Shown here: positions 26,321 through 34,904 of the stretch, piece after piece
Layout: each line of letters starts with the position of its first letter
Position numbering within the stretch: the stretch's first letter is position 1
Assembly: GCF_900176335.1 (NCBI RefSeq)
Contig: NZ_FWXW01000005.1
Coordinates: 226,669 to 290,668, forward strand
Reading direction: 5' to 3'
Length of the DNA: 64,000 nucleotides
From: Papillibacter cinnamivorans DSM 12816
GTDB lineage: Bacteria; Bacillota; Clostridia; Oscillospirales; Oscillospiraceae
Notes under the pieces: model-generated
The model's database searches: none
Seen by the model: the letters and a program-made list of their open reading frames with translations, nothing else
What the model was told of the DNA's origin: nothing
Made by a program: the position numbers and the translations under genes

Positions 26321-26863
26321 TTACGATTCCATGTGTTTTCCCAGAAAACCCGCAATCGTCTGAGCCAATTTGTACTCCGTCTCCCCCGTCCTGGCGTCGT
26401 TTTCCGTTCCCAGGAAGAGGACACAGCCCAGCACATCTCCCTCGGATATGATGGGCGCGGCAATGGAAACCTTGTATTTGTCGCCGGAATCGACGGCGGG
26501 CACCGGCTGGTCGGAAGCCTTGCTCTGATAGATCTGGCGTCCCTCCATAATCTGCACCAGCTCCGCGCTGATCCGTTTTTCCACCAGATCCCGCCGCTGG
26601 GTCCCCGAGGCGGCAATAATGCTGTCCCTGTCGGATACGGCCACGACGCTCCCCGTATTTTTGCTGAGAGTCTCGCAGATCTGACCGGCAAAATCCTCCA
26701 GAGCCCCCATGAGGGAGTATTTTTTAAAGATCACTTCCCCGTCCTTGTCGGTGTAAATCTCCAGGGGGTCTCCCTCCCGGATGCGCATGGTGCGGCGGAT
26801 CTCCTTGGGAATCACCACCCGGCCCAGGTCGTCAATTCTTCTAACAATTCCAGTGGCTTTCAT
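26321..26863 (-). CDS. spoVT: Stage V sporulation protein T (AbrB/GAF regulator)
   Basis: SpoVT tunes sigma-G gene expression in the forespore. The 180-residue protein has an N-terminal swapped-hairpin AbrB DNA-binding domain (ATGIVRRIDDLGRVVIPKEI, RRTMRIREGDPLEIY) and a C-terminal GAF-like domain (SVVAVSDRDSIIAASG, VLGCVLFLGTENDA). The ATG at 26863 gives the usual length (B. subtilis 178) and has GGGGGA upstream; extra residues before it are not family-like. It appears monocistronic. Confidence 0.95.
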   Translation of the reverse strand: MKATGIVRRIDDLGRVVIPKEIRRTMRIREGDPLEIYTDKDGEVIFKKYSLMGALEDFAGQICETLSKNTGSVVAVSDRDSIIAASGTQRRDLVEKRISAELVQIMEGRQIYQSKASDQPVPAVDSGDKYKVSIAAPIISEGDVLGCVLFLGTENDARTGETEYKLAQTIAGFLGKHMES

Positions 26864-27065
26864 ATACTCTGTAATCCCCCTAAATGTCAATGAACTTTTG
26901 GCGGCAAATTCTGAAATTACACAGGTAGTATTCGCATTCAAAGGAAATCTATCCATGGATGATTCTTCTATTTTTCCGCGCACCGTGATCCGGCGCCCTC
27001 CAGTATTCCCTTAAAAAGCGCATCCGGCCACCGGGCCTCTGGCGCATGCGGGAATGTCCGGTTCC

Positions 27066-27095
27066 GGCAAGGCGGGTTTTTCCTCCCGCCTTGCC
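27066..27095. terminator. Hairpin between the spoVT and polysaccharide regions
   Basis: GGCAAGGCGGG and CCCGCCTTGCC form a perfect 11-bp stem. It abuts the next promoter's -35 box and probably insulates it; a clear T tail is lacking. Confidence 0.4.
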
Positions 27096-27124
27096 TTGAC
27101 GACAGGTTGTCTATATACTATAAT
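27096..27124 (+). promoter_or_regulatory. Consensus promoter of the polysaccharide locus
   Basis: TTGACG (27096-27101), a 17-bp spacer and TATAAT (27119-27124). The leader to the GT2 gene is about 80 nt. Confidence 0.8.
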
Positions 27125-27212
27125 AAGTAAAATATACGCAGATTACACAACTGTTTCCGTAAAATCGTCAAATTTTGCATGCAGCGTAACCGCTGCGCTG
27201 GGAGGTCGGAAT

Positions 27213-28169
27213 ATGCAGGCGGAGCAGCCGCTTGTCAGCGTCGTGCTTGCGGTATTCCGGCCCAATCCGGACTGGCTGCGGGAGCTGCTTTTCTCCCTCA
27301 ACCGTCAGACATACCGCCCGCTGGAGCTTCTTATCCGGGACGACTGCCCCGACTGCCCCACGGACCCCGAAATATTCCGGGAGTGCGTCACGGCCTTCCC
27401 CTGGCAGCTCGTGAAAGGGCAAAAAAACCTGGGTTCCAACGGCGCGTTTCAGGAACTGACTTCTATGGCCCGCGGAAAATACATCGCGTACTGCGACCAG
27501 GACGATATCTGGGAGGATTGGAAGATCGCGCGGATGGTCCGGAGGCTTGAAGAGACCGGGGCCCTTTTGTGCTGCAGCGACCTTTCCGTCATCGACGAGG
27601 CCGGGCGGGAGCTTGCGCCCAGCATCACCCGGCTCCGGCGGCGTCATGTTTTCCGGGAGGGCGCCGGCCTTGCTCCGGGCCTCATCTACAGGAATTTCGT
27701 CACAGGCTGCGCCATGGTGATGAGGGCGGAAATGGCAAAGGCGGCCATCCCTTTCGAGCCCTATATGGTACACGACCACTGGCTGGCCCTCTTTTCCGCC
27801 GTGCAGGGAGAGATCGCCTTTGAGCCGGCCGCCACGGTGCGCTACCGGCAGCACGGCGGAAACCAGACAGGGGTGCTGACCGGGGTCCGGACTAAAGAGG
27901 ATTATTCCCGGCTGCGGATCGAGCTTTTTTTAAGCCGGGTCCGCTCTCTGTCGGAGCGCCTGGGCAGCAGAGAAGAGCTCCGGGGGCCTCTGGAAGAATC
28001 CGTCCGATGGGCCCGGGCGAGGGAAGACTATTACAGGCATCCCGATCCCGCCAGCGCCGCCCGACTTTGGGCCGACAGACAGGCAGATCGGTCCGTCACC
28101 CTGTTCGAGCTTTTTATGCCCATGATTCCCGCTTTTCTTTTCGGGCGAATTTTAAATCTTCTGAAATGA
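27213..28169 (+). CDS. Family 2 glycosyltransferase
   Basis: The 318-residue protein has a GT-A fold: PLVSVVLAVFRPNPDWLREL at the start, IRDDCPD, and YCDQDDIWEDWKIARMV with the metal-binding D-x-D. A DHWLALFSAVQGEI segment follows, as in rhamnosyl- and other O-antigen transferases. It probably adds a sugar to a lipid-linked surface glycan. The ATG at 27213 follows GGGAGG; the longer frame upstream covers promoter sequence. It is the first gene of the plus-strand polysaccharide cluster, and its neighbours suggest dTDP-rhamnose as a possible donor. Confidence 0.88.
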   Translation: MQAEQPLVSVVLAVFRPNPDWLRELLFSLNRQTYRPLELLIRDDCPDCPTDPEIFRECVTAFPWQLVKGQKNLGSNGAFQELTSMARGKYIAYCDQDDIWEDWKIARMVRRLEETGALLCCSDLSVIDEAGRELAPSITRLRRRHVFREGAGLAPGLIYRNFVTGCAMVMRAEMAKAAIPFEPYMVHDHWLALFSAVQGEIAFEPAATVRYRQHGGNQTGVLTGVRTKEDYSRLRIELFLSRVRSLSERLGSREELRGPLEESVRWARAREDYYRHPDPASAARLWADRQADRSVTLFELFMPMIPAFLFGRILNLLK

Positions 28170-28181
28170 CGGAGTATTGCA

Positions 28182-29066
28182 ATGAAGGGTATTATTCTCG
28201 CAGGCGGGTCCGGTTCCCGGCTTTACCCTCTGACTCTGGTGACAAGCAAACAGCTTTTACCGGTTTACGACAAGCCGATGCTCTACTATCCCCTGTCCAC
28301 CCTGATGCTGGCCGGAATCCGGGAAATTCTGATCATTTCCACACCCCGGGATGTGCCGAAATTTGAGGCGCTGCTGGGGACGGGAGAGCAGTTCGGTGTC
28401 CGGCTTTCCTATTGCGTCCAGCCGTCTCCGGAGGGTCTTGCCCAAGCCTTTCTACTGGGGGAAGATTTCATTGGGGACGGTTCCTGTTCCATGATCCTTG
28501 GGGACAACATCTTTTACGGGAACGGTCTCGTGCGTCTTTTATCCGACGCGTCGGAAAACGCCGGGCGCGGCCGGGCCACAATCTTCGGGTATTATGTGGA
28601 GGATCCCCGGCATTTCGGTGTCGTCACATTCGACAGCGAGGGGCGGGCCGTTTCCATTGAGGAAAAACCCCGGGAACCGAAAAGCAATTATGCGGTTACC
28701 GGCCTTTATTTTTACGATCGTCGCGTAACGGAATTTGCAAAAAAGATAAAACCCAGCGGACGGGGCGAGCTGGAGATCACCGATTTGAACCGGCTGTATC
28801 TCGAATGCGGCGATCTGGATGTCAAACTGCTGGGAAGAGGCTTCGCCTGGCTGGACTCGGGCACCCCCGAGAGCCTCGCCGACGCCTCCGACTACATACG
28901 CATGATTGAAAAGCGCCAGGGCGTCAAGATTTCCGCTCCCGAAGAGATCGCCTATATCCGAGGCTGGATCGGCAAAGAGGAGCTGCTGTCCTCCGCCGAA
29001 AAATACGGGAACTCTTCCTACGGGCAGCACCTGCGGGCAGTGGCGGAGCACCGCATCCGGTACTGA
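28182..29066 (+). CDS. rfbA: Glucose-1-phosphate thymidylyltransferase
   Basis: First enzyme of dTDP-L-rhamnose synthesis (dTTP plus glucose-1-phosphate to dTDP-glucose). The 294-residue protein has the nucleotide-binding [20 protein letters not shown] motif, [30 protein letters not shown] and, near residue 190, [16 protein letters not shown]. It is followed in order by rfbC, rfbB and rfbD, giving the whole pathway. Confidence 0.97.
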   Translation: MKGIILAGGSGSRLYPLTLVTSKQLLPVYDKPMLYYPLSTLMLAGIREILIISTPRDVPKFEALLGTGEQFGVRLSYCVQPSPEGLAQAFLLGEDFIGDGSCSMILGDNIFYGNGLVRLLSDASENAGRGRATIFGYYVEDPRHFGVVTFDSEGRAVSIEEKPREPKSNYAVTGLYFYDRRVTEFAKKIKPSGRGELEITDLNRLYLECGDLDVKLLGRGFAWLDSGTPESLADASDYIRMIEKRQGVKISAPEEIAYIRGWIGKEELLSSAEKYGNSSYGQHLRAVAEHRIRY

Positions 29067-29106
29067 TTGGCCGAAAACTATCCCAGGAAGATTGCGGGGT
29101 GTACAT

Positions 29107-29673
29107 ATGAAGATATCTGAAACCGGCCTCGCCGGTGTATATCTTATGGAACCGGCCGTCTTTGAAGACGAGCGGGGCTGGTTCATGGAATCCTTTTCTC
29201 TCCGGGAACTGCAGAAGGCTGGGATCTGCGACGAATTCGTGCAGGATAACCATTCCTTCTCCGCAAAAAAAGGAACCCTTCGGGGCCTTCATTTTCAAAA
29301 TCCGCCCATGGCCCAGGCAAAGCTGGTGCGGTGCACCCGGGGCGCCGTATGGGATGTGGCGGTGGATCTGCGGAAGGGTTCGGCCGGGTATACGCGCTGG
29401 TTCGCCGCGGAACTGAGTGAGAAAAACAAGCTGCAGCTCTATCTCCCCCGGGGCTTTGCCCACGGATATCTGACTCTTGCGGACGCATCGGAAGTGGAGT
29501 ACAAGACCGATCAGTATTTTTCTCACCTGCACGACAGAAGCGTCCGGTACGACGATCCGGCCATCGGGATCCCCTGGGACGTCTCGGACCCGATCCTCAG
29601 CAGCAAAGACCGGAAGGCGCCTTTGCTGAAGGACAGCGACGCGGGATTCGTCTTCGGCGGGGATCGCCTATGA
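29107..29673 (+). CDS. rfbC: dTDP-4-dehydrorhamnose 3,5-epimerase
   Basis: The 188-residue cupin enzyme epimerises C3 and C5 of the keto-sugar. It shows FEDERGWFMESF, QDNHSFSAKKGTLRGLHFQ with the catalytic His, VRCTRGAVWDVAVDLRKGS and YLPRGFAHGYLTL. I set the start at the ATG at 29107 because MKISETGLAGVYLMEPAVF is the family beginning; a longer frame overlaps rfbA. It overlaps rfbB by 4 bp. Confidence 0.96.
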   Translation: MKISETGLAGVYLMEPAVFEDERGWFMESFSLRELQKAGICDEFVQDNHSFSAKKGTLRGLHFQNPPMAQAKLVRCTRGAVWDVAVDLRKGSAGYTRWFAAELSEKNKLQLYLPRGFAHGYLTLADASEVEYKTDQYFSHLHDRSVRYDDPAIGIPWDVSDPILSSKDRKAPLLKDSDAGFVFGGDRL

Positions 29674-30689
29674 ACGTGCTTGTCACCGGCGGAGCCGGCT
29701 TTATCGGGAGCAATTACATCTATTACATGCAGAAAGCGCATCCGGAAATCCGACTGTGCTGCCTGGACGCACTGACATACGCGGGAAACCGGGAAACCCT
29801 GAAGAAGGCCGAGGGAGTCCCCGGTTTCCGGTTTGTACGGGGCGACATCGCAGACGAGGCGGTGGTGGACGCTCTGTTCCGGGAGGAGCGATTCGACCTG
29901 GCGGTGAATTTTGCCGCGGAATCCCATGTGGACCGGTCCGTCGGCAACCCGGGACTTTTTTTGCGCACCAACGTGCTGGGCGTCCAGGTTCTGATGGACG
30001 CCTGCCGGAAACACTCCGTTCCCCGCTTTCATCAGGTTTCCACCGATGAGGTGTACGGGGAGCTTCCCTTGGAGCGGAAGGAACTGCGCTTTACCGAGGA
30101 GTCTCCCCTGCGCCCCTCTTCCCCCTACAGCGCCAGCAAGGCGGCAGCGGACCTTCTGGTTCTGGCGTATCACCGGACTTACGGGTTGCCCGTCACCATT
30201 TCCCGCTGTTCCAACAACTACGGGCCGCACCACTTTCCGGAAAAGCTCATCCCCCTTGCCGTCACCCGGGCGCTGTCTGGCGGTTCCGTCCCCGTCTACG
30301 GGCGGGGGGATCAGGTGCGGGACTGGCTTTACGCGGAAGACCACTGCGCGGCCGTAGACCTTATCTCCCGCCGCGGGCGCCCGGGAGAGGTCTACAACGT
30401 GGGAGGAAACAGCGAGAGGGCAAACCTGGAGGTGGTAAGGGCCATCCTCCGGGGACTTCACAAGCCGGAGTCCCTCATCCAATTCGTCGCCGACCGGCCG
30501 GGGCACGACAGGCGTTACGCCGTCGACGCCGGCAAGCTGGAAAGGGAGCTGGACTGGCATCCCTCCGTCAACTTTGAGGAGGGGCTTGACAGGACCCTCC
30601 GCTGGTATCTGGAAAACCGTTTTTGGTGGGAACGAATTTTATCGGGAGAGTATCGGGAGTATTATGAAGCAATGTACAAAAACCGGTAA
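29670..30689 (+). CDS. rfbB: dTDP-glucose 4,6-dehydratase
   Basis: The 339-residue short-chain dehydrogenase starts with the NAD-binding VTGGAGFIGSNYIYYM, then NFAAESHVDRSVGNPGLFL, the catalytic STDEVYG and YSASKAAADLLVLAYHRTYG (Tyr-x3-Lys), and NNYGPHHFPEKLIPL. It makes dTDP-4-keto-6-deoxyglucose. The ATGA junction with rfbC points to translational coupling. Confidence 0.97.
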   Translation: MNVLVTGGAGFIGSNYIYYMQKAHPEIRLCCLDALTYAGNRETLKKAEGVPGFRFVRGDIADEAVVDALFREERFDLAVNFAAESHVDRSVGNPGLFLRTNVLGVQVLMDACRKHSVPRFHQVSTDEVYGELPLERKELRFTEESPLRPSSPYSASKAAADLLVLAYHRTYGLPVTISRCSNNYGPHHFPEKLIPLAVTRALSGGSVPVYGRGDQVRDWLYAEDHCAAVDLISRRGRPGEVYNVGGNSERANLEVVRAILRGLHKPESLIQFVADRPGHDRRYAVDAGKLERELDWHPSVNFEEGLDRTLRWYLENRFWWERILSGEYREYYEAMYKNR

Positions 30690-30695
30690 CGTTTT

Positions 30696-31553
30696 ATGAA
30701 AGTTCTTGTAACGGGAGCCACAGGGCAGCTTGGCCGGGACATGGTCCGCCGGCTGCGCCTTAAGAAGATCCCCTGTCTCGGCGCGGGAAGCGAAACGTTC
30801 GACCTGAAGGACAGGGAAGAAACCTTTTCCGCCGTCAGGGCGTACCGGCCGGACGCCGTGATCCACTGCGCGGCCTATACGGCGGTGGACAAGGCCGAGG
30901 AGGACAGGGAGCTCTGCCGGGCCGTGAACGCAGACGGAACGCGGAACGTCGCCATGGCCTGCCGGGAGGCCGGCGCGAAGCTCTTATATCTGAGCACCGA
31001 TTACGTCTTCGGCGGGGACGGCGAAGACCCTTATGAAGCCGATTCCCCCCGCCGTCCCCTGAATCAGTACGGGCTGACGAAAGCCCTGGGAGAGGACGCG
31101 GTCCGGGAAATCCTGGACAGGTATTTTATCATCCGAACCTCCTGGCTTTTCGGAAAGGGCGGGAACAACTTTTTGGAGACCATCCTTTGGCTGGGGTCCC
31201 GGGGCGGGCAGATCCCGGTGGTTTCCGAGCAAATCGGCTCTCCCACCTATACGGCCGACCTGGCGGAGCTTCTGGCCGCCATGCTTTTTTCAGACCGGCA
31301 CGGAATCTATCACGCCGCCAACGAAGGCTTCTGCTCCCGGGCGGAATTTGCCCGGGAAATACTCCGGCAGGCCGGGTTTTCCGCCGATGTCCGGCCGATA
31401 GCTTCGGATGAATACCCGACGCTTGCAAAACGGCCTTTGAACTCCAGGCTTTCAAAAGCTTCTTTGGACACAGGCGGATTTTCCCGCCTTCCCCCCTGGC
31501 AGGACGCGCTGGCCCGGTGTCTTGCCGCGGACGATATCCGGCCCTCCCTATAA
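30696..31553 (+). CDS. rfbD: dTDP-4-dehydrorhamnose reductase
   Basis: The final reductase of the dTDP-L-rhamnose pathway (285 residues). Motifs: VTGATGQLGRDMVRRL for NAD(P)H, AAYTAVDKAEED, LSTDYVFGGDGEDPY, YGLTKALGEDAVRE with Tyr-x3-Lys, and RTSWLFGKGG. It lies six bases after rfbB. Its last bases run close to the next gene, so the locus continues without a gap. Confidence 0.97.
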   Translation: MKVLVTGATGQLGRDMVRRLRLKKIPCLGAGSETFDLKDREETFSAVRAYRPDAVIHCAAYTAVDKAEEDRELCRAVNADGTRNVAMACREAGAKLLYLSTDYVFGGDGEDPYEADSPRRPLNQYGLTKALGEDAVREILDRYFIIRTSWLFGKGGNNFLETILWLGSRGGQIPVVSEQIGSPTYTADLAELLAAMLFSDRHGIYHAANEGFCSRAEFAREILRQAGFSADVRPIASDEYPTLAKRPLNSRLSKASLDTGGFSRLPPWQDALARCLAADDIRPSL

Positions 31554-31594
31554 AATGCTCCCGGGCAATGATACGGAAAGGAACGTCGGAAGGA

Positions 31595-33025
31595 ATGGAC
31601 AAACGCAAATTGAAGCAGGGGTTTGCCTACTTCCTCCTGCTGTACTTCGCCCTGGCGATTGGGTTCTACTTCATCGGCGGTGAACAGCTGCAGTTTTCCT
31701 CCTCCGACGCGGTGTCCCAAAGCCCGGAGGCGGTTTCTTCCGTGGGAGAGCTTACGCAGGGCACTGCCGTCACAGAATCTTTCACTCTTTCTTCCGATAC
31801 TCTCGATAAAATCTCTCTTCTCTTCGGAACTTACGGAAGAGACAACACGGGCTCCCTTCTGGTCCGGATCCTGGATTCGGAGGAAAACGTGCTCTTCCGG
31901 CAAAGCATAGACGTGTCAAAGCTTTCGGATAACGGGTTGTTCGATATCCGGCCGGATAGTCCGCTCATCTCCGAAAAGGGAAAGCGGCTGGCTCTGGAAA
32001 TCACCTCGGCGGACGGGGCTTCCGGCAACGCCGTCACAGTCCTTACAGGAGCCCCTTCGGATTTAGGGGATACTGTCCTCACTGTGAACGGCCAAACCCA
32101 GCCGCTTGTTCTCTGTCTTACCGTTTACGGCAGCAGCCGGCTGCTCATCGGCCGGTTTTATTTCGTCTTCGCCGCTGCGGTGGGGCTGCTGCTTCTTCTC
32201 CTGTTCGCCGACGCGCTGAAAAAGCAGAAGAGCGGAAAGTCCTCTCTTATCCTCAACGCGGTCTCCGCCGTCGTCCGGTACCGGTTTTTGCTCTCGCAGC
32301 TTGTAATCCGAGACTTCAAGGCAAAGTACAAGCGTTCCGTTCTGGGGGTCGTATGGAGTCTTCTCAACCCCCTTATCACCATGATGGTGCAGTACGTCAT
32401 TTTTTCCCGGCTGTTCCGTTCGGATATCGACAACTTTCCCGTTTATCTTCTGACCGGGATCGTGTTTTTCAACTTTTTTTCGGAAGCCACCACTATGTCT
32501 CTCGTATCAATAACCTCCAATGCTTCGCTCATCACAAAGGTCTATGTGCCAAAGTACATCTTTCCTGTCTCCAGGGCCCTGTCGTCCTCCATAAATCTTC
32601 TTATTTCCATGATCCCGCTTCTCCTGGTGTCCATCATCATGCGAACGCCCATTACCCCTGCGATTCTTCTCCTTCCCTTCGGCATACTGTGCATGATTGC
32701 CTTCTGCACGGGGCTTGCCCTCATGCTTTCCGCCTTTATGGTCTTTTTCCGGGACACGCAGTTTCTCTGGAATATCATGATCATGCTGTGGATGTATGCG
32801 ACCCCTATCTTTTATCCCGTGAGCATCATTCCCGACAGGTTTATGGTCTTTTATAAGCTCAACCCCCTGTACCATTTCATCCGGTTCAACCGGATCGTCA
32901 TCCTTCAGGGAGTGTCTCCCGAACCCAGAGCGTATCTGTACTGCCTTGTCTTCGCCCTGGGTTCGCTTACCGTGGGAACGCTGATTTTCAAGAAGGTGCA
33001 GGATTGGTTTGTCATCAATCTGTAA
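31595..33025 (+). CDS. Polysaccharide ABC exporter permease with an extra N-terminal domain
   Basis: The C-terminal about 260 residues are an ABC-2 polysaccharide permease of the Wzm/TagG type (VIRDFKAKYKRSVLGVVWSL, LNPLITMMVQYVIFSRLF, YATPIFYPVSIIPDRF, NPLYHFIRFNRIVI) with six membrane segments. Unlike a usual Wzm (about 260-270 residues), this protein has 476: one membrane segment near residue 20, then about 150 probably outside residues with a beta-sandwich look (LDKISLLFGTYGRDNTGSLL, VRILDSEENVLFRQSIDVS), then another segment before the permease. The ATG at 31595 is preceded by GGAAGG; a longer frame begins inside rfbD. Function of the extra domain is unknown. Confidence 0.85.
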   Translation: MDKRKLKQGFAYFLLLYFALAIGFYFIGGEQLQFSSSDAVSQSPEAVSSVGELTQGTAVTESFTLSSDTLDKISLLFGTYGRDNTGSLLVRILDSEENVLFRQSIDVSKLSDNGLFDIRPDSPLISEKGKRLALEITSADGASGNAVTVLTGAPSDLGDTVLTVNGQTQPLVLCLTVYGSSRLLIGRFYFVFAAAVGLLLLLLFADALKKQKSGKSSLILNAVSAVVRYRFLLSQLVIRDFKAKYKRSVLGVVWSLLNPLITMMVQYVIFSRLFRSDIDNFPVYLLTGIVFFNFFSEATTMSLVSITSNASLITKVYVPKYIFPVSRALSSSINLLISMIPLLLVSIIMRTPITPAILLLPFGILCMIAFCTGLALMLSAFMVFFRDTQFLWNIMIMLWMYATPIFYPVSIIPDRFMVFYKLNPLYHFIRFNRIVILQGVSPEPRAYLYCLVFALGSLTVGTLIFKKVQDWFVINL

Positions 33026-33198
33026 GGCGAAAAGTTGGACCCGAGCCGGTTCTCGGTCTCGCAGCCGGGAGAATCGCGATAAGCGAGGCGGAGGGCGGCA
33101 TACCGGCTAAGACTTAAGTCAGCAGCGAAGCAAACACGAATCTAACCGAGCGGAGGCGGGTCAGGATCGACTCTCCCCGCCTTAAGGAGGCGAAGTGT
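33026..33198 (+). other. GC-rich non-coding spacer between the permease and ATPase genes
   Basis: This 173-bp spacer separates two genes that are usually adjacent. It holds inverted segments such as GGCGGG/CCCGCC near 33152-33181 but no convincing promoter or frame. The ATPase ribosome-binding site AAGGAGG closes it. Confidence 0.5.
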
Positions 33199-33918
33199 AT
33201 GATAGATCTTACAGATGTGTCCATGCGCTTCAAATTGCCGCGGGACAAGGTAAACAGCCTGAAGGAATATGCGGTGCGCGCCCTGCGGGGAGAGCTGAAA
33301 TTTGAGGAGTTCTGGGTACTGGACGGCATCAGCCTCAACATTTCCAGGGGTGAAGTGGTGGGACTTGTAGGACGCAACGGAGCCGGAAAAAGCACGCTTT
33401 TGAAGATTATCGCGGGTATCCTCAAGCCCACCCGGGGGATGGTGCGCACGGGCGGTACCGTCGCTCCAATGCTGGAGCTGGGTTCCGGCTTCGACCAGGA
33501 CCTTACGGGGCGGGAGAATATCTTTTTAAACGGCGCCATCCTGGGATATTCCAAGCAGTTTCTGCTTTCCAAATACGACGAGATCGTCGCCTTTTCGGAG
33601 CTGCAGGATTTTATCCACGCGCCCATCCGCAATTATTCCTCCGGCATGCTAATGCGCCTTGCCTTTTCCATCGCCACGGTGGTCAATCCCGAAATTCTCA
33701 TCGTGGACGAGATTCTGGCGGTGGGAGACGCGGCATTCCAGAAAAAAAGCCGGCAGCGCATGGCGGAGCTCATGAGCGGCGGGACGACGGTCCTGTTCGT
33801 ATCCCACTCCATGGAGCAGATTCAGGAACTCTGCAGCCGCGTGGTATGGCTGGAGGATGGAAAGGTAAAAATGACCGGCAGCGCCCAGGAAGTGTGCCGG
33901 GCTTACGCCGGCAACTAA
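33199..33918 (+). CDS. Polysaccharide ABC exporter ATP-binding protein (Wzt/TagH-like)
   Basis: The 239-residue ATPase partner of the upstream permease has Walker A GLVGRNGAGKSTLLKIIAGI near residue 55, the signature-like YSSGMLMRLAFSIATV, Walker B EILIVDEILAVGD and the H-loop FVSHSME. It resembles the short TagH/Wzt class and lacks the C-terminal carbohydrate-recognition domain seen in long Wzt proteins, so chain-end recognition may fall to another protein, perhaps the unusual permease domain. Start follows AAGGAGG. Confidence 0.93.
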   Translation: MIDLTDVSMRFKLPRDKVNSLKEYAVRALRGELKFEEFWVLDGISLNISRGEVVGLVGRNGAGKSTLLKIIAGILKPTRGMVRTGGTVAPMLELGSGFDQDLTGRENIFLNGAILGYSKQFLLSKYDEIVAFSELQDFIHAPIRNYSSGMLMRLAFSIATVVNPEILIVDEILAVGDAAFQKKSRQRMAELMSGGTTVLFVSHSMEQIQELCSRVVWLEDGKVKMTGSAQEVCRAYAGN

Positions 33919-34377
33919 AGAATTTCCGGACCTTTTATTCTGTTATGCTTCGGAAACCGGCCGCGCCGCCAACTGCCTGGGCGGCGGCCTGAAATCCCAG
34001 CGCGCGGGCCGGAGCGGCCCACATGCGCAGAAGCTTCATGCCCGTTTCTTTTGCGTTTATCGCGGCAGGCACTTTTCAAATGAAGTTTTCTTGCCTGACC
34101 CATGCTTTTCGCTCCGTTTGCGTGTATAATTGAGGCTGAGGGAATTCGAAGTTACTAGGCTGCAAAACCCGAGATTCCGGCAGCTGTATTCCCGAGCGCA
34201 CGTATGAGACTGTTTTGAGGGATTTTCCGCCCGTCTTACGAAAGGGGTTGTTCCCTGCGCGTTTCTGCCGGTAATCTCGGCGGCGGAAACGCATCGTATC
34301 CGGAGGACTGCGTTTTGATGCAGCCATTTGATACGGCATCCTCCGATGCCGGTTTTCATCGGTGATGTTGTCTGGCG
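33919..34377 (+). other. Non-coding stretch before the GtrA gene
   Basis: A GC-rich inverted repeat (about 33957-33990, GGCCGCGCCGCC with GGCGGCGGCC) may terminate the ABC-transporter transcript. A TATAAT lies at 34123-34128 without a good -35 box. No reading frame here is convincing. Confidence 0.4.
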
Positions 34378-34842
34378 GTGAGTGTTTTGATCAATCGATT
34401 AAAAGTACGTCTGAAGACCAAAGAAGGAAAAAACAGAATCCTGGAGCTGATCCGATTCGGCATCAACGGCGGAATCAGCTTTTTTGTGGACTATGTGATA
34501 TTGTACATACTGACAAAGTACGCAGGGATTTATTACCTCGTTTCTTCCTGTATCAGCTTTTCCATATCCATGGTCGTAAATTATGTGATCTGTTTCGTGT
34601 GGGTTTTCAGGGGTGAGAAAAACAAGGGCGCCAGAACCACAACCATCTTTGTGGCAACCAGCGCCATGGGGCTGGGTATGAACCAGGTGCTCATGTGGAG
34701 CATGGTTCGGCTGATCGGATTTCATTTCATGCTCGCCAAGCTTTTCTCCGCCAACATCATCTGGTTCTGGAACTATTTTACCAAAAGAAGGGCCGTCTAC
34801 TCGCTGCCGCCCGGGGCCGATCCGCCCGCTGAAAAGCACTGA
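34378..34842 (+). CDS. GtrA-like flippase-type membrane protein
   Basis: The about 154-residue protein has four membrane segments and the GtrA family beginning (ELIRFGINGGISFFVDYVIL) plus SFSISMVVNYVICFVWVFRG near the second and third. GtrA proteins are thought to help move polyprenyl-linked sugars across the membrane. It starts with a GTG at 34378; a TTG at 34387 is an alternative, and neither has a strong ribosome-binding site. It lies between the exporter and the ligase-like gene, consistent with a glycan role. Confidence 0.82.
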   Translation: MSVLINRLKVRLKTKEGKNRILELIRFGINGGISFFVDYVILYILTKYAGIYYLVSSCISFSISMVVNYVICFVWVFRGEKNKGARTTTIFVATSAMGLGMNQVLMWSMVRLIGFHFMLAKLFSANIIWFWNYFTKRRAVYSLPPGADPPAEKH

Positions 34843-34904
34843 GTCTACACAGGCCGGCCGTACCGCCGTATTTCAATCTTTGCCGTCTGTTAGGAGGATA
34901 GGAA

